A stretch of 10,885 bases of DNA from Bacteroidota bacterium. GTDB lineage: Bacteria > Bacteroidota > Ignavibacteria > Kapaibacteriales > UBA2268. Made by a program: the position numbers and the translations under genes. The notes beneath the pieces are model-generated. The model was not told the origin of the DNA and searched no databases. It was given only the letters and a program-made list of their open reading frames with translations. Each line of letters starts with the position of its first letter. The stretch's first letter is position 1. The stretch spans positions 1 through 10,885 of the forward strand of contig DAHXMP010000153.1 in assembly GCA_027371665.1 (NCBI GenBank). The letters run 5' to 3'. This document shows, in pieces, positions 1 to 5,802 of this stretch.

Positions 1-185
1 AGCTATAATTAACTAAAAAATTTACTTATAAAATTCAGCATACAAAATCCGTTTTTATCAATTATAATAAAAAATATTATTTTTATATCTTTTAATATTA
101 TTAAATATTTGTCTCGTGCAATAATCATAAGTTAAATAAAATTTTAGCAATTTCAGGAAATCCTGATTAAATTGTTTTCATTATT
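1..185. other. AT-rich upstream region, no gene seen
   Basis: No coding region is supported here on either strand. The stretch is extremely AT-rich. It has a 9-bp direct repeat AATATTATT at 73-81 and 94-102, spaced 21 bp start to start, which is about two helical turns; in DNA this AT-rich that may be chance. A perfect dyad at 153-166 is listed separately. No GC-rich hairpin followed by a T-run is visible, so I cannot say where an upstream transcript ends. The region most likely carries upstream activator or bending sites for the flagellar operon promoter. Confidence 0.6.
153..166. promoter_or_regulatory. Perfect 6-2-6 dyad upstream of promoter (possible operator)
   Basis: TCAGGA-AA-TCCTGA is a perfect inverted repeat with 6-bp arms. 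It lies about 20 bp upstream of the -24 element and roughly 45-60 bp upstream of the expected transcription start. It contains the only GC-rich cluster in the upstream region, which is why it stands out. A dimeric activator or repressor site is the simplest reading. No regulator can be named from the sequence. Confidence 0.35.
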
Positions 186-200
186 TGGCATTTAAATTGT
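186..200 (+). promoter_or_regulatory. Sigma-54-type -24/-12 promoter for the flagellar operon
   Basis: TGGCATTTAAATTGT has the sigma-54 layout. TGGCA at 186-190 gives the -24 GG, TTG at 197-199 gives the -12 half, and exactly 10 nt separate the GG from the following GT, as in the consensus TGGCACG-N4-TTGCW. The deviations are T for C at the -12 position and TT for CG in the -24 box. Transcription would start near 211, about 40 nt before flgB. Sigma-54 drives basal-body/hook genes in many bacteria. A weaker sigma-70 alternative is TTGTGG (197-202) with TTATAT (219-224), 16 bp apart. Confidence 0.5.
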
Positions 201-206
201 GGAGGG

Positions 207-220
207 AACTTACATAAGTT
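207..220. promoter_or_regulatory. Perfect 6-2-6 dyad at the predicted transcription start
   Basis: AACTTA-CA-TAAGTT is a perfect inverted repeat immediately downstream of the -12 half-site, covering the place where a sigma-54 transcript would start. It could be an operator that blocks initiation. It would not fold into a stable RNA hairpin because the loop is only 2 nt and the arms are AT-rich. It has the same geometry as the dyad at 153-166 but a different sequence. Confidence 0.3.
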
Positions 221-250
221 ATATATTGTAACAAAAATTACGGTGATTTG

Positions 251-676
251 ATGATTTACCGTCAATATTTGTTCAGAGGTGAATTGCCTCTGTTAAACCG
301 TGGGCTGGATGCTTACGCATTGCGGCAAAAGACGATTGCGTCAAATATAGCCAATGCGACGACGCCCGGTTACACGCCAAAGAGCGTGAAATTCGAGCAG
401 TTTTTCAACGATGCCGTTGATACTGCCGAAAAAGGTGTCGTGACTAATGATAAAGACATCCCTATCGGTGAAGAGCCCCAGGATTCGGAAGTGGAAGCCA
501 AAGTGCAGACTCTGCCTGTTCCCGAACCTGAATTATACTTTTCCGGGGATAGTCATGTTAACATAGACAAGGAAATGGCTGAACTGGCACAGAACCAGAT
601 TAGATACAGGTTTGCTGCCAGGGCTGTGCATTCCTATTTTCAGGATATGCAAAATGCTATTACCGGTTTGAAATAA
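251..676 (+). CDS. flgB: Flagellar proximal rod protein FlgB
   Basis: FlgB is a proximal rod subunit, exported by the flagellar type III apparatus and assembled on FliE and the MS ring in the periplasm. The product is 141 aa, the usual length. The N-terminal rod/hook family signature N-I-A-N-A-T-T-P-G-Y falls at about residues 32-41. The C-terminus (about 100-140) is the amphipathic helix that pairs with the N-terminal helix; it contains the conserved pattern E-M-A-E-L-A-Q-N-Q-I-R-Y. I chose ATG at 251 over the in-frame TTG at 248; a weak GGTG lies at 242-245, 5 nt before the ATG. It is the first gene of the operon, behind the sigma-54-like element, and 15 nt separate it from flgC. Identity is secure; only the start is open. 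Confidence 0.95.
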   Translation: MIYRQYLFRGELPLLNRGLDAYALRQKTIASNIANATTPGYTPKSVKFEQFFNDAVDTAEKGVVTNDKDIPIGEEPQDSEVEAKVQTLPVPEPELYFSGDSHVNIDKEMAELAQNQIRYRFAARAVHSYFQDMQNAITGLK

Positions 677-691
677 TAATTTAGAGGAAAT

Positions 692-1177
692 ATGGCTGAA
701 AATTTATTTTCTACATTTGCAATTAGCGGACAAGGAATGAGTGTCGAGAGAATGCGGCTCGCCGCCGTTGCTAAAAATATTGCTAATGCAAATACTACAA
801 AAGGCCCCGATGGTCAGCCCTATAAGCGAGAAGTCGTTATTGCCGCAGATAAAGAGAATAAATCTTTCGGCGATGAGCTGGACAGCCAGATTTCGCTGAC
901 GAAGACTTCTCCGGAGCATAGCGGAAACATAATTGAAAATCCGGGGTCAGCTTCTGCTGATGTCATCTCAGCTTATACTGCAAAAGATAATACTCCGCCC
1001 AGGCTGATTTATGACCCGTCGCATCCTGATGCAGACAAAGACGGTTATGTTAAGATGCCGAATATAAATATTGTAACCGAAATGGTTGAGATGATTAGTG
1101 CCCAAAGGGCTTTCGAAGCTAATGCTTCGGTTGTGGAATCCGCTAAAAATATGGCAAGGGATTCTCTGGATATTTAA
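692..1177 (+). CDS. flgC: Flagellar proximal rod protein FlgC
   Basis: FlgC is the second proximal rod subunit and partner of FlgB, secreted through the flagellar export gate. The product is 161 aa, slightly longer than the common 134-150. The N-terminal helix carries the rod signature N-I-A-N-A-N-T-T near residues 29-36, followed by the family's G-x-P-Y-K-R-E turn. The typical FlgC segment D-P-S-H-P-D-A-D-x-x-G-Y-V-K-M-P-N precedes the C-terminal helix with E-M-V-E-M-I-S-A-Q-R-A-F-E-A-N. The start ATG has a good SD, AGAGGA at 683-688. A 70-nt gap without a terminator follows. That gap contains an orphan GGAGG (1198-1202) with no start codon at a usable distance. Confidence 0.96.
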   Translation: MAENLFSTFAISGQGMSVERMRLAAVAKNIANANTTKGPDGQPYKREVVIAADKENKSFGDELDSQISLTKTSPEHSGNIIENPGSASADVISAYTAKDNTPPRLIYDPSHPDADKDGYVKMPNINIVTEMVEMISAQRAFEANASVVESAKNMARDSLDI

Positions 1178-1247
1178 ATTATTTTTCATATTTTAATGGA
1201 GGTTTTTTTCTGTCAGCCGTAAGAAGAAATAACAGTTTGAGGATTCA

Positions 1248-1535
1248 ATGAAAATCAACGGTGTAAATCCGTATAGCGATTTCATTATCGAACCTAAAAA
1301 CAGGTCGAGTCAGGTTGAACAAAACGTCAAGCTTAAGATTGAAAACAAAAATTTCAATCAAAACAAGCTTAATGACGATAAGATTACTTTGTCCAATAAC
1401 GAAAGAGATTTCTTCGTCCAGATGTTCCCCGATAATTCCGAACAAATTAAAAATCATGTCCTGTTCAACAGGCAGGGACGTTTAGAAACTCAGAATACAG
1501 CGGCAAAGGGTACATTGTTCGACGGTCTTGCTTAA
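1248..1535 (+). CDS. Unrecognised small protein between flgC and fliE
   Basis: I do not recognise this 95-aa protein as a named family. It is soluble, with no signal peptide or membrane segment. A short N-terminal start M-K-I-N-G-V-N-P-Y is followed by a Lys/Asn/Gln-rich, probably flexible stretch (about 15-43). A more conserved-looking helical part around residues 46-75 includes L-S-N-N-E-R-D-F-F-V-Q-M-F-P, and the tail is Gly/Ala-rich. The N-terminus and the phrase D-K-I-T-L-S recall anti-sigma factor FlgM (M-K-I-N...N-P-Y... D-K-I-x-I-S). The C-terminal sigma-28-binding helices of FlgM are not evident, so this is only a hint. GAGGA at 1239-1243 is the SD. Its place inside a basal-body gene order argues for a flagellar role, as a rod/MS-ring accessory, chaperone or regulator. 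Base use resembles its neighbours, so there is no sign of transfer. Confidence 0.85.
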   Translation: MKINGVNPYSDFIIEPKNRSSQVEQNVKLKIENKNFNQNKLNDDKITLSNNERDFFVQMFPDNSEQIKNHVLFNRQGRLETQNTAAKGTLFDGLA

Positions 1536-1650
1536 TTTTTCTCTTTTTATATTGTGAGAATTAAATCCATTTATAAATATTAAATTTGAGCTGTAATAGC
1601 TTAATATTAAAATACTTCAAGGATGAAGGGAATTATGAAAGGAATCATTT
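1536..1650 (+). other. 115-nt AT-rich leader before fliE
   Basis: This is the largest gap inside the operon. It is mostly A/T, with no strong terminator or clear sigma-70/sigma-54 promoter. Its notable content is the GGA-loop hairpin at 1615-1628, listed separately, and the fliE SD AAAGGA at 1638-1643. An out-of-frame ATG at 1635 would give only an 11-codon peptide overlapping fliE and is not called as a gene. Confidence 0.5.
1615..1628 (+). promoter_or_regulatory. GGA-loop hairpin in fliE leader (possible CsrA site)
   Basis: CTTCA-AGGA-TGAAG forms a 5-bp stem. With the innermost A-T pair open, it presents the hexaloop AAGGAU, which fits the ANGGAN loop bound by CsrA/RsmA. The embedded CAAGGATG equals the core of the CsrA SELEX consensus ACARGGAUGU. 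It lies 22 nt upstream of the fliE start and 9 nt upstream of the fliE SD, which itself carries a second GGA. Binding here could control fliE translation. The function is inferred from motif and position only. Confidence 0.4.
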
Positions 1651-1959
1651 ATGAATATCAGCGAAATTGAAAGGGCGAAACCTTATCTTCCTCTCGTTCA
1701 GCAGCAGGCTGAAAATCAAAAAACCGGGCTCCCCCAAGGTGGCTCGTTTGCAGATACTCTGAAAGAATTTATTTCGGATACAAATTCTCTACAAAAACAA
1801 TCGGATGTTCTCGATGAAAAATTTATCAAAGGAGAACCTGTTGACATACACAATGTTATGATTGCCGCAGAAAAGGCTAAAACATCTTTCCAGCTATTGA
1901 TGGAAATCCGCAATAAGTTCATAGACATGTATAAAGAAGTTTCAAAGATGATTTCCTGA
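1651..1959 (+). CDS. fliE: Flagellar hook-basal body protein FliE
   Basis: FliE joins the FliF MS ring to the proximal rod and is an early export substrate. The product is 102 aa, as usual for the family. The C-terminal half carries the family pattern: F-A-D-T-L-K-E-F near residues 33-40, D-I-H-N-V-M-I-A-A-E-K-A around 66-77, and the closing helix F-Q-L-L-M-E-I-R-N-K-F-I-D-M-Y-K-E at about 80-96. The N-terminus is variable, as expected. The start is ATG 1651 with AAAGGA 7 nt upstream. It sits directly before fliF, its physical partner, with a 48-nt AT-rich gap. The leader hairpin upstream may regulate its translation. Confidence 0.95.
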   Translation: MNISEIERAKPYLPLVQQQAENQKTGLPQGGSFADTLKEFISDTNSLQKQSDVLDEKFIKGEPVDIHNVMIAAEKAKTSFQLLMEIRNKFIDMYKEVSKMIS

Positions 1960-2007
1960 TATAATTTAACTATTAATTGATAACATTTAATATTATATAA
2001 TCAAAAT

Positions 2008-3801
2008 ATGGCAAAGACAGACATTACTACTCAGACCAGAAATTTTATTAACAGGCTGACCCTCGTACAGAAACTCCTTATCGGGGCAGTAATTGCGGCT
2101 GTTGTTATCGGATTGGTGTTCATTATTTCATCCGCGACAAAAAAAGAAATGGGAACTCTTTACTCAGGTCTGGATGAGAAAGAAGCTTCGAAAATCGTCC
2201 AAAAACTAAAAGATAATAAAATTGATTATGAACTGAAAGATAACGGCTCAACAATTTCAATTGAAAAAGACAAACTCTATGACACAAGACTAAGCCTTGC
2301 AAGCGAAGGCTTACCCGAATCCGGTACAGTCGGATATGAATTGTTCGATAAAACAAATCTCGGGATGTCCGAATTTGTCCAGAAACTTAATTACCGCCGT
2401 GCACTTGAGGGTGAATTGGCAAGGACAATCTCTTCTATTGAAGAAGTTAATAAAGCTCGCGTTCAGATAGTTATTCCCGAAAAAACTCTTTTTGAAAAAG
2501 ACCAGAAACCACCCTCTGCTTCAGTTTGGCTTCACCTGGCTTCGAGCAGGGGATTAAGCAAAGCAAGTATTGAAGGTATTCAGAATCTCGTTGCAGGTAG
2601 TGTCGAGGGAATGAAACCTGAAGAAGTCATCATTATTGACCAGAGAGGAAGAACACTCTCCGATACTCCGCAGGAAAATAACACAATTGCCGGCATGTCT
2701 TCCAATCAGTACCAGCTTCAGATGAAAGTCGAACATTATATCGGCGACAAAGTCCAATCAATGCTTGATGGTGTGCTCGGCGAGGGTAATTCAGAAGTTA
2801 GAGTAAATGCTGATTTGGATTTTGACCAGATTGATAAGACTACAAAAACTTACGACCCGGCAAACCAGGTCGTCAGAAGCGAACAATCTATAACAGAATC
2901 TAATTCTACCTCTGATTCGTCGATGCGCAGTGATTCCAACATATCTTATGTCTCACCAAACTCAAATTCGAATCATTCAAAAACGAATACAATCTCGAAT
3001 TATGAGATACCTGAAACTGTCGAAAGACTGATTAAAGGTGTGGGTAATGTCAAACGACTATCGGTTGCAGCCCTTATCAACGGCTCCTACCTGAAGCAAA
3101 ACATAAGCGGCAGGGATACGATGCTCTACCAGCCGAGGTCCGACAGCATGATGCTTTCTTTGAGGCAAATCGTCGAAAATGCCGCCGGGTACGACTTTCA
3201 GAGAGGCGACCGTGTATCGGTGCTTAATGTACGCTTTGATACCACTCCTGTCGAAGAATTTGGCCCTAAAGAAGTATTAAAATGGTGGCAGGAACCAAAT
3301 ACAAGAATTCTGTTCCTTTTGGCTGCAATATTGTTTACTATGTTCCTGATGTATAGGCTTCTTCAATCAAAACAAATCAAAGAAAGGTTAAGAATTGCTT
3401 TCTCCCTGCCGGAAAAAATTTCCGTTGAAGAAGAAGAGGAAGAGGTACAGGAGCAGGCTGACAGGCTCGAGGAGATAGCTCTTGGAGAAGAGCAGCTTCT
3501 ATTGACTTCCGGGGAACTACCCGAACAGTTACTCCTCGAGGGAGAAGTACCGGGAGGCGAACTGGATGAATATGACGAAGACTCCCTTGGAAGGCCGATT
3601 GACAAAGAAGCAATCTCGGAAATGGCAAAAGCAAAACTTGAGTCCGGTGAATTCGGTGGATTCACCGAAGATGTTCTTCTAAAAATGGAATTGAAGAATA
3701 AAGTCCAGGAATACATTCATGACCAGACAACCGATGCCGTTAGGATTGTAAGGATGTTGCTATCACAGGAAGTTCCCGAAGAAAGAACAGGTAGCAAATA
3801 A
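2008..3801 (+). CDS. fliF: Flagellar MS-ring protein FliF
   Basis: FliF forms the MS ring in the inner membrane, houses the export gate and anchors FliG. The 597-aa product is slightly longer than the approximately 560-aa enteric form. Membrane segment 1 is at about residues 23-43 and segment 2 at about 432-452, with the periplasmic ring-building domains between them, including R-A-L-E-G-E-L-A-R-T-I near 131-141. A Ser/Asn-rich stretch at about 292-330 corresponds to the variable insertion of the third ring-building/beta-collar region. The cytoplasmic tail has a very acidic run from about 473 to 525. It ends in the conserved FliG-binding helices, with K-V-Q-E-Y-I-H-D-Q-T-x-D-A-V-R-I-V-R close to the C-terminus. 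No SD precedes the ATG; TATAAT lies at 1996-2001, just before it. Confidence 0.97.
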   Translation: MAKTDITTQTRNFINRLTLVQKLLIGAVIAAVVIGLVFIISSATKKEMGTLYSGLDEKEASKIVQKLKDNKIDYELKDNGSTISIEKDKLYDTRLSLASEGLPESGTVGYELFDKTNLGMSEFVQKLNYRRALEGELARTISSIEEVNKARVQIVIPEKTLFEKDQKPPSASVWLHLASSRGLSKASIEGIQNLVAGSVEGMKPEEVIIIDQRGRTLSDTPQENNTIAGMSSNQYQLQMKVEHYIGDKVQSMLDGVLGEGNSEVRVNADLDFDQIDKTTKTYDPANQVVRSEQSITESNSTSDSSMRSDSNISYVSPNSNSNHSKTNTISNYEIPETVERLIKGVGNVKRLSVAALINGSYLKQNISGRDTMLYQPRSDSMMLSLRQIVENAAGYDFQRGDRVSVLNVRFDTTPVEEFGPKEVLKWWQEPNTRILFLLAAILFTMFLMYRLLQSKQIKERLRIAFSLPEKISVEEEEEEVQEQADRLEEIALGEEQLLLTSGELPEQLLLEGEVPGGELDEYDEDSLGRPIDKEAISEMAKAKLESGEFGGFTEDVLLKMELKNKVQEYIHDQTTDAVRIVRMLLSQEVPEERTGSK

Positions 3802-3887
3802 TAACATATTTTTTAGTAAATTATAAATATTTATGTTCTTGATAAATCTTTAATAATTGATTTAAAATTAATTCAGATTAAATATAT

Positions 3888-4910
3888 ATGAAAAAGCAAT
3901 TGTTAACGACAGCTGAATTATCAGGCAGGCAAAAAGCCGCTGTACTGTTAATGTCCCTCGATGTAGATATTGCAGCAAAGGTATTTAAAGAACTTGACAT
4001 GCACGAAGTGGAATCCGTTGCTGTCGAAATAACTAATCTTAAAGACCTTGCCCCCGGCGTAGTCGAAGAAGTTATTGAAGAATTCTATCAATTGATGAGT
4101 GCTCAAAATTACATGGTGGAAGGCGGTATTGATTACGCTCAGGTTCTCCTTGAAAAATCCTATGGACTAGATAGGGCTAAGGACATTGTCGAAAAGATCA
4201 GGGTGCTTACTACTGTTAGAGGATTTAACATTCTGAAAAAAGCCGACCCGCAGCAGCTTGCTAATTTTCTTTCTAAAGAGCATCCTCAAACTATTGCTTT
4301 AATTATATCGCACCTTTCGCCCGACCAGGCAGCTGAAGTAATCAATGAATTCAATGAAGATTTGAGAAGTGAAACAATTCTCAGGATTGCTAAGCTCGGG
4401 AAAGTATCCCCTACCCTTTTGTCTCAGATTGAACATGTCGTTGATGAAATTGCCGAAACAACTTTATCCCAGGATATGGCTATTGCAGGAGGTGCACAGC
4501 TCGTTGCCAACATTCTTAACCGTAGTAACAATGCTACTGCAAAAGCTATGCTCGAAAATATCGAAAGCAATGATTTTGAACTTGCTACTCAAATCAAGCG
4601 TCTTATGTTCCTGTTCGAAGACATAGTTACTATTGATGACCGTGGTATCCAGAGAATTTTGAGGGACGTTGATAAACGTGACCTTGCCCTTGCCCTAAAA
4701 ATTTCAGATGATAAAATCAAGCAGAAAATATTCAAGAATATGTCCGAGCGTGCTTCCGAAGTTGTCAAAGAAGAACTTGAATTTATGGGACCAGTTAAAC
4801 TAAAAGAAGTTGAAGCCGCACAAATCAGGATAGTTGATTTAATAAAACAACTCGAAGAACAGGAAGAAATATCAATCGGCGGCAAAGGCAAAGAAGACGT
4901 TTTCGTTTAA
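3888..4910 (+). CDS. fliG: Flagellar motor switch protein FliG
   Basis: FliG is the rotor protein that links the MS ring to FliM and contacts the stators to make torque. The 340-aa length is typical. The N-terminal domain (about 10-105) binds the FliF tail encoded just upstream. The middle domain has the E-H-P-Q motif at 131-134. The C-terminal domain has the M-F-L-F-E-D-I hinge region and the torque helix pattern N-M-S-E-R ... E-E-L-E-F-M-G-P-V-K. By alignment in mind with E. coli FliG, Arg281 is kept, Asp288/Asp289 are Glu/Glu, and Arg297 is Lys, so charge is preserved. The 86-nt gap before it is AT-rich, and no SD is visible upstream of ATG 3888. Confidence 0.97.
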   Translation: MKKQLLTTAELSGRQKAAVLLMSLDVDIAAKVFKELDMHEVESVAVEITNLKDLAPGVVEEVIEEFYQLMSAQNYMVEGGIDYAQVLLEKSYGLDRAKDIVEKIRVLTTVRGFNILKKADPQQLANFLSKEHPQTIALIISHLSPDQAAEVINEFNEDLRSETILRIAKLGKVSPTLLSQIEHVVDEIAETTLSQDMAIAGGAQLVANILNRSNNATAKAMLENIESNDFELATQIKRLMFLFEDIVTIDDRGIQRILRDVDKRDLALALKISDDKIKQKIFKNMSERASEVVKEELEFMGPVKLKEVEAAQIRIVDLIKQLEEQEEISIGGKGKEDVFV

Positions 4911-4938
4911 TTTATTTGTAACTGGGGAAAGGACTTAA

Positions 4939-5802
4939 ATGAGTCGTTTTGTTATACAATTGCCAAAAAAACTGAACAGAATTGAAATTCAGCGTAAACC
5001 TGATTTCAGTTTTAAACAATCAGATGAATATTTCCCTGTTGGTTCGGGTGCTAAGGGCTTCGGAAAATCATCGAAAACCAAAAAAAAACCCGGCGATAAA
5101 GAAGTAGTTTCAAAGGCCGTTTTCTCGCAGGATTTTTCTTTCCCCGGCTCAAATGAACCTGTTGAAATTTCAATTAAAGAACTTCCTACACAATTTATTC
5201 CAATCGAAACGGCTGACAAACAAAAAAAGGAAGCCTATGAAAACGGTTTTTCAGAAGGCGAGGATTTTGCCGTAAATATGTATAAAAACGAAATTCAATC
5301 TTACCAGCAATGGATAAAAAAAATTGATTCTGTCGTTCTTGAACTTAGAAATCAACTAACCGCGGAATTTTCATTGATGGAAGATTCACTTCCAGGGCTC
5401 GCAGCACTTGTCGCCGAAAAAATTATTGAAAAAGAAGTTTCATCGAGCTCACAGATCGTAATCGAGCAGACAAGAAAAGCAATTCAATCCCTCGATAATG
5501 AAATAATATTCAAAATACATTTAAATCCTGCTGACATCTCAATCTTATCTGAAGTAAAAAGTTCCCTTGTTGATGATTCATCGAGAATTAAAGGTGCTGA
5601 AATAGTAGCCAATGACTCGGTTGAACCCGGTTTCTGTCTTCTCGAAACTTCCGTTGGGAAAATTGATGCAAGGATGAAAACACAACTTGAAATTCTTAAA
5701 GATACTTTAACCGAAGCTTTCAAAAAAGATAAGATTGAGACAAAACTAAAAGAAATTGAAACGCTGGAAACCGGACAGGAGATGACAAATGCTGACGGCT
5801 GA
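4939..5802 (+). CDS. fliH: Flagellar export ATPase regulator FliH
   Basis: FliH is the peripheral stator-like protein that binds and restrains the FliI ATPase and docks it at the C-ring. The 287-aa product is divergent, as FliH usually is. The N-terminal third is Lys/Pro/Ser-rich and probably disordered. At about residues 98-108, A-Y-E-N-G-F-S-E-G-E-D resembles the start of the FliH GxxxG helix but has only one clear repeat. The C-terminal domain (about 150-265) is FliH/YscL/V-ATPase-E-like: E-K-I-I-E-K-E-V, then I-H-L-N-P-A-D, then V-E-P-G-F-C-L-L-E-T-S-V-G-K-I-D-A-R. The SD AAAGGA lies at 4928-4933. Its end overlaps fliI by 14 nt, which implies translational coupling. Confidence 0.92.
   Translation: MSRFVIQLPKKLNRIEIQRKPDFSFKQSDEYFPVGSGAKGFGKSSKTKKKPGDKEVVSKAVFSQDFSFPGSNEPVEISIKELPTQFIPIETADKQKKEAYENGFSEGEDFAVNMYKNEIQSYQQWIKKIDSVVLELRNQLTAEFSLMEDSLPGLAALVAEKIIEKEVSSSSQIVIEQTRKAIQSLDNEIIFKIHLNPADISILSEVKSSLVDDSSRIKGAEIVANDSVEPGFCLLETSVGKIDARMKTQLEILKDTLTEAFKKDKIETKLKEIETLETGQEMTNADG

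Noticed and set aside
1196..1222. Orphan GGAGG followed by a T-run after flgC, considered as a small gene start or terminator
   Set aside because: The only nearby frame is 8 codons, and no GC-rich hairpin precedes the T-run.
3363..3716. Long Ser-rich open frame on the minus strand inside fliF
   Set aside because: It mirrors the acidic GAA/GAG/GAC codons of the FliF tail (giving Ser codons in antisense) and has no independent gene evidence.
3803..3837. AACATA...TATGTT inverted repeat between fliF and fliG, considered as a terminator
   Set aside because: Six AT-rich pairs with a 23-nt loop and no following T-run; too weak, and operon continuity is expected here.
5771..5790. GACAGGAG near the fliI start considered as another CsrA-type site
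   Set aside because: No stable stem brackets the GGA; it functions adequately as an ordinary SD within the fliH coding end.
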